From positions 91,601,968 through 91,665,967 of the forward strand of contig NC_084838.1 in the NCBI RefSeq assembly GCF_033115175.1: DNA of 64,000 bases. The letters run 5' to 3'. The notes beneath the pieces are model-generated. The model was not told where the DNA came from. It saw only the letters and a program-made list of their open reading frames with translations, and ran no database searches. Every line of letters starts with the position of its first letter. Position 1 is the first letter of the stretch. The translations under genes and the position numbers were made by a program. Source of the stretch: Lepus europaeus. Taxonomy: Eukaryota; Chordata; Mammalia; Lagomorpha; Leporidae. Below are positions 43,071 to 54,638 of the stretch, piece by piece.

Positions 43071-43256
43071 AAGTTATTGATGGTTTTACTTTTTTTTTTT
43101 TTTTTTTTGTAGTAAGTCTCCAAGTACATCTATGTTCAAAGCAGCCTCTTTCCAGTGTTGAGCAGTCCCCTACAGCCGATACCCACCATATTGGACATGT
43201 GGATTTACAGCTGCCAGCATGTTCTCTCCATCCCTAATATACTGAAGTTTCAGGCC

Positions 43257-43372
43257 AATATATGAGGGTACTTCAAGAAGCTTGGGGAAAATGGAATTTA
43301 AAGGTAAGTTTATTTTGGTGTAAAGAATTTGAAACCCATGCATAAATAGGATATTCAAAAAGTTTGTGAAAA
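43257..43372. mobile_element. Mariner-like MITE, partly decayed
   Basis: Left repeat 'tatgagggtacttcaagaag', inner 'aagtttattttggtgtaaag' and 'aaacccatgcata'. The right end is degraded. Confidence 0.7.
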
Positions 43373-43452
43373 ATACATCTTTGAAGAAAACTGTGTGTAT
43401 TTGCTGCTCTGTTTTCTTTATCTTTCTCTCTTATTTTCTTTACCTCTTTCAG

Positions 43453-43549
43453 TTCGGAGCCTCACATCTCATCACTGTGTCGGTGTCTGGAGCTGCTACC
43501 CTGACGTCTACGTACACAACTGAGCCGGGAGGAACAGTACCTATAGGTG
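43453..43549 (+). other. Candidate internal exon of an unknown gene
   Basis: A long pyrimidine tract ends 'tttacctctttcag' at 43452. An open stretch with retained CpGs follows, then 'ctataggtg|gtaaga' (or 'atag|gtggta'). Read from the acceptor in phase 0 it gives FGASHLITVSVSGAATLTST and on to GGTVPIG, which I do not recognise. An in-frame stop follows the donor. It may be a real exon or a chance pairing. Confidence 0.4.
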
Positions 43550-43572
43550 GTAAGAGTTAGGGCGAGAGGTCA

Positions 43573-44026
43573 GGGCAGCCTGAGCCTCCCTCTGTAGATT
43601 GCCAGTAATCCCTGCTCACCACCAGGGCTGGACAGCACCTGGTGTCACAGGCCCTGGCACTCCAAGTCCCACAGCCCTTCACACTCTGCCCCACCTCCCT
43701 CCTCCTCTCCAGTATCAGCTGTCCAATTCCCATCTCTGTGCATGTTCCCTTTCATATTGATGGTTGTGGATTTCAGTTACTTTCTAATTCTGTTCCTCTA
43801 TTTTCGTGAGCTCTCTGGAGGAAGAGGGGATGAAAACGGTTGCCCTCCTGTCTGTAATTCAAAGTGCTCCATTACAGACTTTGTACATAGGCTGCTCCTC
43901 ATATTTGTCTAGAAAAAATTATGGTAGCCATTACTAAAGCTATGTCTATACGATTTCAGTGTAATTTGGAAAGTAGTAATTGATTAATATAATTATTAAT
44001 AAGTATTTAGTGGAGAAGTATTGGTT
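43573..44026. other. Unassigned spacer
   Basis: Follows the candidate exon. No further exon-like block is seen. Confidence 0.35.
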
Positions 44027-44041
44027 CCTTGTACCTTATTA

Positions 44042-44372
44042 TTATCATTTTTTTTTTTTTTGACAGGCAGAGTGGACAGTGAGAGAGAGAGAGAGACAGA
44101 GAGAAAGGTCTTCCTTTGCTGTTGGTTCACCTTCTAATGGCCGCCGAAGCCAGCGTGCTGATTCGAAGGCGGGAGCCAGGTGCTTCTCCTGGTCTCCCGT
44201 GGGGTGCAGGGCCCAAGCACTTGGGCCATCTTCCACTGCACTCCTGGGCCACAGCAGAGAGCTGGCCTGAAGGGGGGCAACCAGGACAGAATCCGGCACC
44301 CCAACCGGGACTAGAACCCGGTGTGCCGGCGCTGCAGGCGGAGGATTAGCCTATTGAGCCACGGCGCTGGCC
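44042..44372 (-). mobile_element. Young CSINE with perfect target duplication
   Basis: Bounded by 'ccttgtaccttatta' at 44027-44041 and 44373-44387. Confidence 0.95.
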
Positions 44373-44459
44373 CCTTGTACCTTATTATGACAGATATGAA
44401 CAGTATTAAGAAAACTAGTATGACTGATCATTTTCCCCTTGTGATTGCTAACACAATTT

Positions 44460-44777
44460 TTCTTTGACAGGCAGAATTAGTAGAGAGAGAGAGACAGAGA
44501 GAAAGGTCCTCCTTCTGTTGGTTCACCCTCCAAGTGGCTGCTACGGCTGGCGCGCTGCGCCAATCCAAAGCCAGGAGCCAGGTGCTTCCTCCTGGTCTCC
44601 CATGCAGGTGCAGGGTCCAAGCACTTGGGCCATCCCCCACTGCCCTCCTGGGCCACAGCAGAGAGCCGGACTGGAAAAGGAGCAACCTGGACAGAATCCG
44701 GCGCCCCAACCGGGACTAGAACACAGAGTATCGGTGCCACAGGTGGAGGATTAGCCTAGTGAGCCATGGCGCCATCC
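44460..44777 (-). mobile_element. Young CSINE with perfect target duplication
   Basis: Bounded by 'gctaacacaattt' at 44447-44459 and 44778-44790. Lies under 100 bp from the previous young copy. Confidence 0.95.
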
Positions 44778-44844
44778 GCTAACACAATTTGATTGATAAA
44801 AATCTTTCTGGGAAAATTTTTCATACACCTAAAAACCATAAATG

Positions 44845-45172
44845 AGAGGTTGGCCTTGTTGTATAGCAAATTATGCCACCACTTGTGATGCTGGTATAGG
44901 GATATATTAGAACATGGTTCAAAGCCCTTCTAATCCAGCTTCCTGCAAATATGCTTGGGAAAGCAGTGGGTGATGGCCAAGTGCTTGAGTCCCTGCTGCC
45001 CATGTGGGAGACCTGGATGAAGTTCATGGCTCATGGCTTCAGCCTGACCCAGCCCTGGTTTTGTGGTTATTTGGAGAGTGAACCAGGAGATGGAAGATTT
45101 TCTCTCTCTCTCTCTCTCTCTGTTGCTGTCTCTCTCTGTCACTCTACCTTTCAAATAAAGAAATAAACACAT
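44845..45172 (+). mobile_element. CSINE, older type
   Basis: Head 'gaggttggccttgttgtata', tail 'ctttcaaataaagaaataaa', (ct)n at 45102-45121. Confidence 0.85.
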
Positions 45173-45261
45173 TTTAGAAGAAACTATAAGTGAAAATTTG
45201 ACTTGTAGTCAGCAGATCCTCTCTGAGAAATTTATTTTCTACGTTTAAAAATATATACTAG

Positions 45262-45570
45262 AGTCTGGCATTGTGGTGTAGTGGGTAAAGCCAGCCTGCA
45301 ATGCTGGCATCCTATATGGATACCAGTTCATGTCCTGGCTGCTCCATTTCTGACCCAGCTCCCTGCTAATGGCCTGGGAAAAGCAGCTGAAGATGACTTA
45401 AGAGCTTGAGTTTCTGCACCCACGTGGAAAACCTGAATGAAGTTCCTGGCTTCTTGGCTTTGGCCTGGCTCAGCCCTGGCCATTTAGGGAGTGAACCAGC
45501 ACATGAAAGTTCTCTTTCTCTCTCTCTTTGTAGCTGCGAGTTTCAAATAAATAAATAAATAAATTTTAAA
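45262..45570 (+). mobile_element. CSINE, older type
   Basis: Head 'gtctggcattgtggtgtagt', tail 'ttcaaataaataaataaata'. Confidence 0.88.
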
Positions 45571-47061
45571 AAAATATAAACTGAAATTTTTACTTTTGTG
45601 TTATGCAAAATTAAACTTTTTAAACTGATTGATTAAATATTTCACTTGTTATTTCTATTTAATAATTAAATCATTTTTATGTACTTGTCAGGATTCTTCC
45701 AAAAATAGAGGGTCTATTCTTCTGGGATCCCAAAGAGACTCTCAGGAAGGCCCACTGAGCAGGTGCAGCAAGGGACTCTGTGGGAAGCAGGTCTGAGAGG
45801 ACAGGGGCGGAAATAGTGTGGTCCCGGGGAGTCTGGAGCTGGCGTCTTTGTGGGAGTCAGTCGCTGACAGGCAGGGAGGGAGTGTGGGTAGTAACAGCTC
45901 GACACCTCTCTCTTCTCGCTCTAGGTCTGTGATCTTCAACTGTTGACCAAACCCAGCCAGGTGTAAGGGTCAGCTCCCGGGCCCTTAGCTGGAAAAGGAA
46001 TGGACAGAGCAGAGAGTCTATGTAGTGGCATGAGCTGCGTTACAACACGGAATTGTTGATGTGGGTGAATTTGGAGTGAACTTGAGAATTCTCTGATACA
46101 CACAGGACTCGGGATAGTGGTATCTCCCATTCCCAGCTGTTGTCTAGGCTTTCAGTTCAGTATTCTCCTCAGGTTTGGAAATGCTTGTGCCAAGGACTAC
46201 TTGCTGGTTCTGTGTGAAAATAAGCTAAACTAGTATTAGCACACTTAGGATTTTCTGAGGGGAGATGGAAATGCTAATTGCAGCTCAAGTAAAGAAATGT
46301 TCATGTTTCCCCATAAACTCTTTCTGTAGTGTTAGCAATTTCATCTAAAACTTAAGGGACATTCAGTACTTTAAATCCACGTTAACCTTTCCATTTAATT
46401 TTGCTGACTTCCTCGTGCCTCAGGCTTGACATGTAACGCTCTCAGTAAAATTTTAGTGCTGGTTTTCTCTTCGTACCTATGAGAGAGGGCACTTTTCACA
46501 AAGTGTCAAGTGTGCTCACAGAAATTTGCTTTATCATCGTCTTTTACTTTGATTTCATGGAGCTGTTTGGGGGTTAATCTTGGGGCCCTTCCACGCCCAG
46601 TACGCCGTGAGTTCAGAGGGTTTTAATGTGCAAGAAGAACTCAAGAATTGGGCCTTTGGTTTGTTTTTGAATGCTCATTAGAATTGCCTCTGCTGTTTTC
46701 AAAAGGTGATTTCCCAGGCCTCTATTCATCAGTGGACTGCACCCTTTCTTTCCCTTGTGGGTTTAGACAGTTCTAGCCCCTGCCCTCTTGTTGGTGTCCA
46801 CAAGTTCTGGTCTGTGAAGCACTGTTGCCTGGCAACGGGCTAATGAGGCTTCCTCTCCATGGTGCTACAAAAGCTGATCAGAACCTCACACAGTCTTATT
46901 TACCCCATGGAGATAGGTACAGTTTCTTACGCTACATTAATGGCAGACAGGATAATTTTGTCTTTAAACTACAGCCTGATAGAAAAGTATGTTTTAAAAT
47001 CAAACATTTCTTATTAAAATTTGCATAATTATTGACTTATTTTTAAAGCAATTTTTTTGCT
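45571..47061. other. Unassigned region without recognised repeats
   Basis: The longest stretch in the right half without a recognised mobile element. 45.7-46.1 kb is GC-richer. It contains the X-box-like palindrome listed separately. No exon chain is evident. Confidence 0.4.
46825..46837. promoter_or_regulatory. RFX X-box-like palindrome
   Basis: 'gttgcctggcaac' is a perfect inverted repeat of GTTGCC around one base, matching the X-box bound by RFX factors. A single site can occur by chance. Confidence 0.3.
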
Positions 47062-47260
47062 TGGGGACAGCGCCATGGTGTAGCCAGTAAAGTCACTGTC
47101 TGCAGCGCCTGCATCCTACTTGGGTACTGGTTTGTGTCCCCGCTGTTCCACTTCCAATCCAGCTCCCCGCTCAAGAGCCTGGAGAAAGCAGTGGAAGATG
47201 GCGCAAGTGCTTGGGCCCTGTGCCCATGTGGGAGACCTGAAGGAAGCTCCTGACTCCTAG
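47062..47260 (+). mobile_element. CSINE 5' two-thirds, left arm of an inverted pair
   Basis: Head 'ggggacagcgccatggtgta' to 'aagctcctgactcctag'. It then switches without a gap into an antisense copy. Confidence 0.9.
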
Positions 47261-47484
47261 CCACAATGGCTGGAGCTGCGCTGATCCGAAGCCAGGAGCC
47301 AGGAGCTTCTTCCAGGTCTCCCACATGGGTGCAAGGGCCCAAGGGCTTGGGCCATCTTCCACTGCTTTCCCAGGCCATAGCAGAGAGCTGGATGGGAAGT
47401 GGAGCAGCCAGGACTTGAACCGGCACCATATAGGATGCTGGCACTGCAGGCAGCCACTTTACCCGCTACGCCACAGTGGCAGCC

Positions 47485-47487
<3 letters not shown>
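47261..47487 (-). mobile_element. CSINE 5' two-thirds, right arm of an inverted pair
   Basis: From 'ccacaatggctggagctgcg' to 'gccacagtggcagccc'. Lacks the tail, like its partner. Confidence 0.9.
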
Positions 47488-47489
<2 letters not shown>

Positions 47490-47515
<26 letters not shown>

Positions 47516-47843
47516 GACAGGCAGAGTGGACAGTGAGAGAGAGAGACAGAGAGAAAGGTCTTCCTTTGCCGTTGGTTCACCCTCCAATGGCCGCCGCGGC
47601 CAGTGCACTGCGGCTGGTGCACCGCGCTGATCCGAAGGCAGGAGCCAGGTGCTTCTCCTGGTCTCCCATGGGGTGCAGGGCCCAAGGACTTGAGCCATCC
47701 TCCACTGCCTTCCTGGGCCACAGCAGAGAGCTAGACTGGAAGAGGGGCAACCGGGACAGAATCCAGCGCCCCAACCGGGACTAGAACCCGGTGTGCTGGC
47801 GCCGCAGGCGGAGGATTAGCCTATTGAGCCGCGGCGCCGGCCC
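47490..47843 (-). mobile_element. Young CSINE
   Basis: T26 run then 'gacaggcagagtggacagtg'; ends 'gagccgcggcgccggcccc'. Inserted at the edge of the inverted pair, with a weak flanking match 'cccag.tttt'. Confidence 0.93.
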
Positions 47844-47917
47844 CAACCCAGTTTTAAATTTTTTTCTAAACCCCTATTTATTTGCTTATCTTTCATCTGG
47901 TTGTTCTATCCATTTTT

Positions 47918-48080
47918 TTAAAGTTTTTTTTTTAAATTAAAAAGGCAAAATAATACACATACACAGAGAGAGAGAGAGAGAAACAGATCTTCCATCCTCT
48001 GGTTCACTCCCCAGATGGCCACAACAGCTTAGGGTGGGCCAGGCTGAAGCCAGGAGCCAGAAACTCCATCCCAGTCTCCT
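47918..48080 (-). mobile_element. CSINE, 5' part missing
   Basis: Antisense tail, (ga)n and 'gttcactccccagatggcca'. Ends near 'ccatcccagtctcc'. Confidence 0.75.
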
Positions 48081-48676
48081 AAATTTAAATCAAAGAAAAT
48101 AGATAGGGTTTTAGGCATATTGTAAAAACTTCTCCAAAATTCCTTTTGTTATTAAGTTTGCTCCATATAAATACTGTTCAAACTAGATTAGTGAGAACAT
48201 CATCTTCATGCATCTTATATCAAATGTACAGTGGTAGCTAAATTGGAAGACAGATGTAATACCATCACACTGAAAAACAAGAAACTTAAAAAAATTCTAA
48301 CTATACTGAACCGGGGAGAAAATAAATCTAAGGAGAAGTTTGATTTTTTCATTTATTCAAAAATCATAGGATTGGGGAGCCTTCACCTGCCAAACCGTTC
48401 TGAAAGTCCCTGCTGCTAGGGAGGAAGATAAAAGGAGTATGTTCAAGTCGCTCAAAACACTTTATTACCTTAAAAAAGGACCCAAAAAACCCTCAAACTT
48501 TAATTTTATGATTTTTAGCATTTGGGGCCTGCTCATATTGGTCAACAAGAAGGAAATGCATTACAGTTTTCCTGTACCTCTCATCTGAACTAGAAGTTCT
48601 GACAGAATTAAATCTGAACTCCCTGAGGATTCTGAGAAGTTAGCAAACATCAGGCAAATAGAAAGTAGGGGTGAAT
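48081..48676. other. AT-rich spacer
   Basis: No recognised feature. Confidence 0.35.
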
Positions 48677-48973
48677 GGGGCCAGCGCTCAGCTGACGCTG
48701 TGGCATCCCATATGGGCACCAGTTTGAGTCCCAGCTGCTCCACTTCTGATCCAGCTCTCTACTATGGCCTAGGAAAGAATCAGAAGATGCCTTGGGCCCC
48801 TGCACCTGTATGGGAGACTCGGAAGAAGCTCCTGGCTCCTGGCTTCTGGCTATAGATCTGCCCAGTTCGAGCCATTGCAGCCATTTGGGGCAAGAACCAG
48901 AGGATGGAAGACCCCTGTCTCTCTGACTCTGCCTCTCTGTAACTATGCCTTTCAAATAAATAAATAAATCTTA
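48677..48973 (+). mobile_element. CSINE with a head deletion
   Basis: 'ggggccagcgctcagctgac' goes straight into 'gctgtggcatcccatatggg'. Part of the tRNA-like head is missing. Tail intact. Confidence 0.88.
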
Positions 48974-48986
48974 AAAAAGAAAAAAG

Positions 48987-49312
48987 GGGGCCGGCGCTGT
49001 GCTATAGCCGGTAAAGCCACCACCTGCAGTGCCAGCATTCCATATGGGCACCGGTTCGAATCCTGGCTGCTCCACTTCTGATCCAGCTCTCTGCTATGGC
49101 CTGGGAAAGCAGAAGAAGATGGCCCAAGTCCTTGGGCCCCTGCACCAACATAGGAGACCTGGAAGAAGCTCCTGGCTACTGACTTTGAATAGGCGCAGCT
49201 CCAGCTGTTGCTGCCATCTGGGGGAGTGAACCAGCAGAAGGAAGACCTCTCTCTCTATCTGCCTCTGCCTCTCTGTAACTCTGCCTTTCAAATAAATAAA
49301 TAAATCTTTTTT
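48987..49312 (+). mobile_element. CSINE
   Basis: 'gggggccggcgctgtgctat' to 'ttcaaataaataaataaatc'. Directly follows the previous copy. Confidence 0.92.
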
Positions 49313-49429
49313 AAAAATTGTTTTTTGTTAGGAAAGATTAGTATGTTCACAATTAATGTAATTATTGATGAAGAGAGTTTTACTTCTGCCATTTAGCTCT
49401 TTATTTTCTATGTGTTTCTTTTTTTTTTT

Positions 49430-49762
49430 TTTTCTTTCTTTCTTTTTTTTGACAGGCAGAGTGGACAGTGAGAGAGAGAGAGACAGAGAGAAAGGTCTTC
49501 CTTCCATTGGTTCACCCTTCAATGGCTGCTGTGGCCAGTGTGCTCCGCCGATCTGAAGCCAGGAGACAGGTGCTTCTCCTGGTCTCCCATGGGGTGCAGG
49601 GCCCAAGCACTTGGGCCATCCTCCACTGCACTCCAGGGCCACAGCAGAGAGCTAGACTGGAAGAGGGGCAACCGGGACAGAATCCAGCACCCCGACCGGG
49701 ACTAGACTCGGTGTGCCGGCGCCACAGGCGGAGGATTAGCCTAGTGAGCCGCAGCGCTGGCC
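49430..49762 (-). mobile_element. Young CSINE
   Basis: 'ttttgacaggcagagtggac' to 'gagccgcagcgctggcc'. Confidence 0.93.
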
Positions 49763-50269
49763 TCATTTGTTTTTGTTCCTCAATTCTTCCATTACTTGTT
49801 GGTATTTAATTGGTTTTGTAGTATATCATTTTCACTTCCTTTTCTGTATGTTTGTTATTGATTAAAGGAATTATAACAACGTAGTTTGGTTAATAGCTGC
49901 TTGGTTACAATAGTTGACACTCTGCTGCTCCTATACCTTCCCACTTCTCCCATTGTGTTGTTATTGTCACAGATTACCTCCTTATGCATTGTAACCTCAA
50001 TAACATGGATTTATATTATTTTATGCATTTGCCACTTAATTAATGTAGGGAAAAGAGAAATTATAAGCCAAGCCAAAAGGATATTACTTTTATATTTACT
50101 CGTGAAGTTATCTTTACTAGTGTTTTTTATTTTTTATGACTTGAAGTCACCGTCTGAGTCTCTTTATTTCAGCTTGAAGGACTCCCTTTAGCATTTCTTA
50201 CTGGGCATAGCTGCTGGTGTTGAACTCCCTTAGCTTTTGTTTACCTGGAATGTCTTCTTGTACACTGCT

Positions 50270-50608
50270 TTTTTTAAAGATTGATTTTTATTTATTTGAA
50301 AGGCAGAATGACATGGAAAGAGGGAGAGACAGAGAGAAAGATATCTTCTGTCCACTGGTTCATTCCCCAAATGGCTGCAATGGCTGGGGCTGGACCAGGC
50401 TAAAGCCAGGAGCCAGAAGCCTGGAACTCCCTCCAGGTTTCCCACATGAATGACAAGGACCCATGTACATGGGCTATCCTCTTCTGTCTCCCTAGGCACA
50501 TTAGCAGGGAGCTGGATTAGAAGTGGAACAGCCAGGATTCGAACCGGCACTTCCATATGTAATGCTAGCACATAGTGGCTTAACCTGCTGCATCACCTCA
50601 CTGGCCCC
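50270..50608 (-). mobile_element. CSINE, older type
   Basis: Tail 'aaagattgatttttatttat', body 'gcacattagcagggagctgg', end 'atcacctcactggcccc'. Confidence 0.88.
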
Positions 50609-50651
50609 TGTCTCTTTCATTGTTGAAGGGTATATTTCCCAGATATGGATT

Positions 50652-51316
50652 TTTTTTTCTCTTTCACTTGAGAGGCTGAGAAAAAGAAAAGCAGAGGAAG
50701 ACAGGGAGAGAATTTCTATCTGCTGGCTCACTCCCCAGATATCTGTAACAGCAGGTGTTGGCCTAGACCAAAGCAAAGTGCCAGGAACTCAGTGCAAGTC
50801 TCCCATGTGAGTAGCAGGAATTCAACTACTTTTTTAAAAAGGAGATTTATTTATTTGAAAGGCAAACTTATATAGAGGGAAAGACAGAGAGAGAGAGAGA
50901 TCTTTCATCCACTGATTCACTCCCCAGAGGGCCACAACAGCTGGAGCTGGGCCAATCTGAAGCCAGGAGTCAGGAGCTTCTGCTGGATCTCCCACATGGG
51001 TACAGGGACCCAAGCACTTGGGCCATCTTCTGCTGCTCTCCAAGGTGCATTAGCAGGGAACTGGCTCACAAGTGGAACAGCCAGGACTCAAACTGGCACC
51101 TTTATGGGATGCCAGCATCACAGGCAGCAACTTTACCCACTACACCACAGCACTGACCCCAAACCCAACTACTTAAACCATCACCTGGTGCTTCCTTGGG
51201 TTTTCATTGTTGGGAAGCTGGAGTGAGGACTGGAGCTGAGACTTGAGCTCAGGCACTCCTATATGCTACATGGGCATCTTATCTGGTGTCTTTACCACTA
51301 GGCCAAATGTCTGCCC
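50652..51316 (-). mobile_element. Old CSINE interrupted by a younger one
   Basis: Left part to 'gtagcaggaattcaactac' (50829). It resumes after the insertion at 'aactacttaaaccatcacc' and ends 'aggccaaatgtctgccc'. Confidence 0.75.
50830..51165 (-). mobile_element. CSINE nested in an older CSINE
   Basis: Antisense copy ending 'ccacagcactgacccc'. 'caactactt' occurs on both sides. Confidence 0.9.
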
Positions 51317-51493
51317 TGGATATAGAATTCTTGGTTCAGTTTTTTGTTCTTTATATTTTGTTATTGTTTTAAATCCAGGACTTTAGATATGTCATCCCAC
51401 TGCCTTCTGGCCTCAATGGTTTCTGGGGGAGAAAACAGCTGTTAATCTCACTGAGGATGAGTTTACCTGAGTTGCTTCTCTCTCTCTCTCTCT

Positions 51494-51837
51494 CTTTTTT
51501 TTTTTTTGACAGGCAGAGTGGACAGTAAGAGAGAGAGACAGAGAGAAAGATCTTCCTTTTTGCCATTGGTTCACCCTCCAATGGCCGCCGCGGTAGGCAC
51601 GCTGCGGCCGGCGCACCGCGCTGATCCGATGGCAGGAGCCAGGTGCTTATCCTGGTCTCCCATGGGGTGCAGGGCCCAAGGACTTGGGCCATCCTCCACT
51701 GCACTCCCTGGCCACAGCAGAGAGCTGGACTGGAAGAGGGGCAACCGGGACAGGATCGGTGCCCCGACCTGGACTAGAACCCGGTGTGCCGGCGCCGCAA
51801 GGCGGAGGATTAGCCTAGTGAGCCACGGCGCCAGCCT
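51494..51837 (-). mobile_element. Young CSINE
   Basis: 'tttttgacaggcagagtgga' to 'gccacggcgccagcc', inserted in a CT-rich site. Confidence 0.93.
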
Positions 51838-52158
51838 CTCTCTCTTTTTAGCAGGCAGAGTTAGACAGTGAGAGAGAGAGAGAGAGAAAGGTCTTCCTTC
51901 CATGGGTTCACTCCCCAAATGGCCGCTATGGCCAGCGCCAATCTGAAGCCAGGAGCCAGGTGCTTCCTCCTGGTCTCCCATGCGGGTGCAGGGCCCAAGC
52001 ACTTGGGCCATCCTCCACTGCCTTCCCGGGCCACAGCAGAGAGCTGGCCTGGAAGAGGAGCAATTGGGACAGAATCCAGTGATCCAGCCGGGACTAGAAC
52101 TCGGGGTGGCGGTGCCGCAGGTGGAGGATTAGCTTAGTGAGCTACGGCGCTGGCCTCT
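51838..52158 (-). mobile_element. CSINE, young-intermediate, abutting the previous copy
   Basis: 'tttttagcaggcagagttag' to 'agctacggcgctggcc'. (tc)n separates and flanks the two. Confidence 0.9.
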
Positions 52159-52404
52159 CTCTTCCTACTTTCAAGATCTGTTCTTTGTCTTCGAGCTTTG
52201 ACAATTTGATGATAATGTGTCTTTGTGTAGATCTCTTTGAGTTTATCTGGCTTATAGTTTATTAAACTTTTTTGGATATGTATGTTCATGTCTTTCATTG
52301 AATTACTAATTTGGGGGTATTTTTCTTCTATCACTCTTCTCCTTCTATTATTTCTATAAGCATACCTGATAGTGTCCCAGGATTTCTTCACTTTGTAGTT
52401 TGTT

Positions 52405-52751
52405 CTTTTTTTTTTTTTTTAAAGGCTTTTATTCACCTATTTGAGAGGTAGAGTTACAAACAGAGGGAGAGAAAAAGAGAAAGGTCTTCCATCCAAATGG
52501 CTGCAACTGCCAGAGCTGGGCCGATCTGTAGCCAGGAGCAGGCTTCTTCTGGATCTTCCACCTGAGAGCAGGGGCCGAAGCACTTGGGCCATCTGCTGTT
52601 GCTTTCCCAGTGGGCCATCTGCTACTGCTTTCCCAGAGCATTAGCAGGGAGCTGGATTGGAAGTGGAGCAGCCAGGACATGAACCGGCACGCATATGGGA
52701 TGCTGGCACCACAGGCAGAGGCTTAGCCTACTATGCCATAGCACTGGTCCC
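52405..52751 (-). mobile_element. CSINE with internal 26-bp duplication
   Basis: 'gggccatctgctgttgcttt' and 'gggccatctgctactgcttt' are adjacent copies at 52586-52637. End 'gccatagcactggtccc'. Confidence 0.88.
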
Positions 52752-53097
52752 ATACTTTGTTCATCCGTCTCCTCAAGATAAGTAATTATAATTGTCTGAT
52801 GGGGTTTTTGGGATATATTTTGTAATTTTTTGTCTTAATCTGACACTTTGAGTTGTGGTAACTCTGTAATTCTAATTCTCCCTCTCCTTAAGGATTACTG
52901 ATTTTTGTTTACTGAAGGCTGAAGCTATCCACTTGTGACGTCTCTAAACTGTTTTTGGAAAGCATGTGCTCCTTTTTATGTGTAATCGCTGAAGTTTCTG
53001 TTCCCTTGTAATTTTCAGGTCAACCAGGTCAACCAGTGACATGACCATTATTTCCTTAAATAGCTGGTTCTCCAAAGAGGAAAAAAAAAAATTGTCT

Positions 53098-53765
53098 TTA
53101 CTCTTCAGGATCTGTGAGGAATTAGCTCCAGAATCCCCATGGATGCCAAAAACAGTGTATGCTCAAGTCTCTTATATAAAATGTGTAGTATTTTCAAATA
53201 GCTGTGCATACCATCCTATATATTTTAGGTCATCTCTAGAACACTCTAACACCTGATATGGTGTAAGTGCTATGTTTCATAGTTATTACACTATATCACT
53301 TAGGGAATAAAGATAAGAAAAAGTCTGTACATATTCAGTACAGAGGCAGTTTTACATTTTTTTAACTTCAAAATTATTTTATTTTATTTTATTTGAAAGT
53401 TGAGAGCTAGAGGGAGAGATAATTTCCATCTGCTGGTTCACGTCCCAAATGTCCATAAAAGTTGAGGTTTGGCCAAGTGGAAGTCAGTAGCCTGAGACTC
53501 ATTCCAGGTCCCCCAAGTAGGTGCCAGGGACTAAAATCTTGAGCCATTACCTCTAAGGGTAAATATTAGCAGGACGCTAGATCAGAAGTAGAGTTGAGAC
53601 TCAAACCCAGAACCCTCATATGGGATGGGATGCAGGTGTCCCAAGTGGCATCTTAACCACTGTGCTAAATGCTCATCCCCAGTGCAGTTTTTAAAATATG
53701 TATTTTTAAATCCACAGTTTAATTAATCCATGCGTGCAACACCCACAGATACAGAGTGCTGACTT
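53098..53765 (+). mobile_element. MER2-like DNA transposon split by a SINE
   Basis: 'ctcaagtctcttatataaaa', 'aaagtctgtacatattcagt' and, beyond the SINE, 'atccacagtttaattaatcc' occur in MER2-type order. The end is 'cacagatacagagtgctgac'. Confidence 0.6.
53370..53683 (-). mobile_element. CSINE inside the MER2-like element
   Basis: Short (tttta)n tail, 'gctggttcacgtcccaaatg', end 'gtgctaaatgctcatcccc'. Confidence 0.8.
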
Positions 53766-54174
53766 AACTGTTTCTTTAAATCTTCTGGCTAGGAAACCAT
53801 TTCTCTCTTTCGGGATTAAAACAATGGCCAGCTTGCAGGCTGGTCCCCCAGTAACCAAAAGTAGTGATCAGTAATCAAAATCCTTAAGCTCAATTTTTGG
53901 AGGAAAAGGTCCTTATTGCTTATCCTGGCTCCAACAAGCCACACAAAGGACTGGGCTGATGCCTCCACTGCTGACTGTTAGGGTGCCAGGGTAAGAGGGA
54001 TGGTAGCCCCTGAAATTCTAAAGTCCAAATTTATTTAATGAAATTTATCACCCTCTTAATCAAGTTCTTCCCTGGAAACCAGTCTGGTTCTTTGAGACCA
54101 GAGTGGCAAAATAGTTGCTCCAGGCAGTTCCTGCCAGCTGTGTTGTTCCTGAAGCTTCCTACTCTGTCATCTTT
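53766..54174. other. Unassigned spacer
   Basis: No recognised feature. Confidence 0.35.
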
Positions 54175-54313
54175 CCTCATATCTCTTCATTGTGGTTTCA
54201 ATATTCATTTCACTAACTAATAAGATTTTGAACCTGCTTTCATGTGTTTATTTGCTATCTGTGTATTTTCATTGGTGTTGTGACTGTTCAAATTATTTGC
54301 ATAAATTACATAC

Positions 54314-54638
54314 TGGGGAACTGGCATGGTGGCATAGCACGTTAAGCTGCTGCCTGCAATGCCAGCATCTCATATGGGTGCCTGTTTGAGTCTTGACTGC
54401 TCCACTTCCGATCCAGCTCTCTGCTAATGTGCTGAGAAAGCAGAGGAGGATGGTTCAAGTCCTTGGGCCTCTGCACCCATGTGGGAGACCTGGAAGACGC
54501 TCCTGGCTCCAGGCCTAGCCCTGTCTGTTGTGGTCATTTGGAGAGTGAATCTGCAGATGGACCATTTGTCTCTCATTATTTCTTTCTATCTAGATATATA
54601 TCTGCCTTTCAAATAAATAAAATAAATATTTTTTTAAG
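54314..54638 (+). mobile_element. CSINE, left member of a tail-to-tail pair
   Basis: Head 'gggaactggcatggtggcat', tail 'ttcaaataaataaaataaat'. 'tacatactg' flanks the whole pair (54308 and 54990). Confidence 0.9.

Larger units (their letters stand above)
49763..52990 (-). mobile_element. Old L1-derived sequence, antisense, with nested SINEs
   Basis: The L1M-like order 'ttgaactcccttagcttttg' (50220), 'gatatgtcatcccactgcct' (51387) and 'tttgacaatttgatgataat' (52198) is kept across inserted SINEs. Confidence 0.5.
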
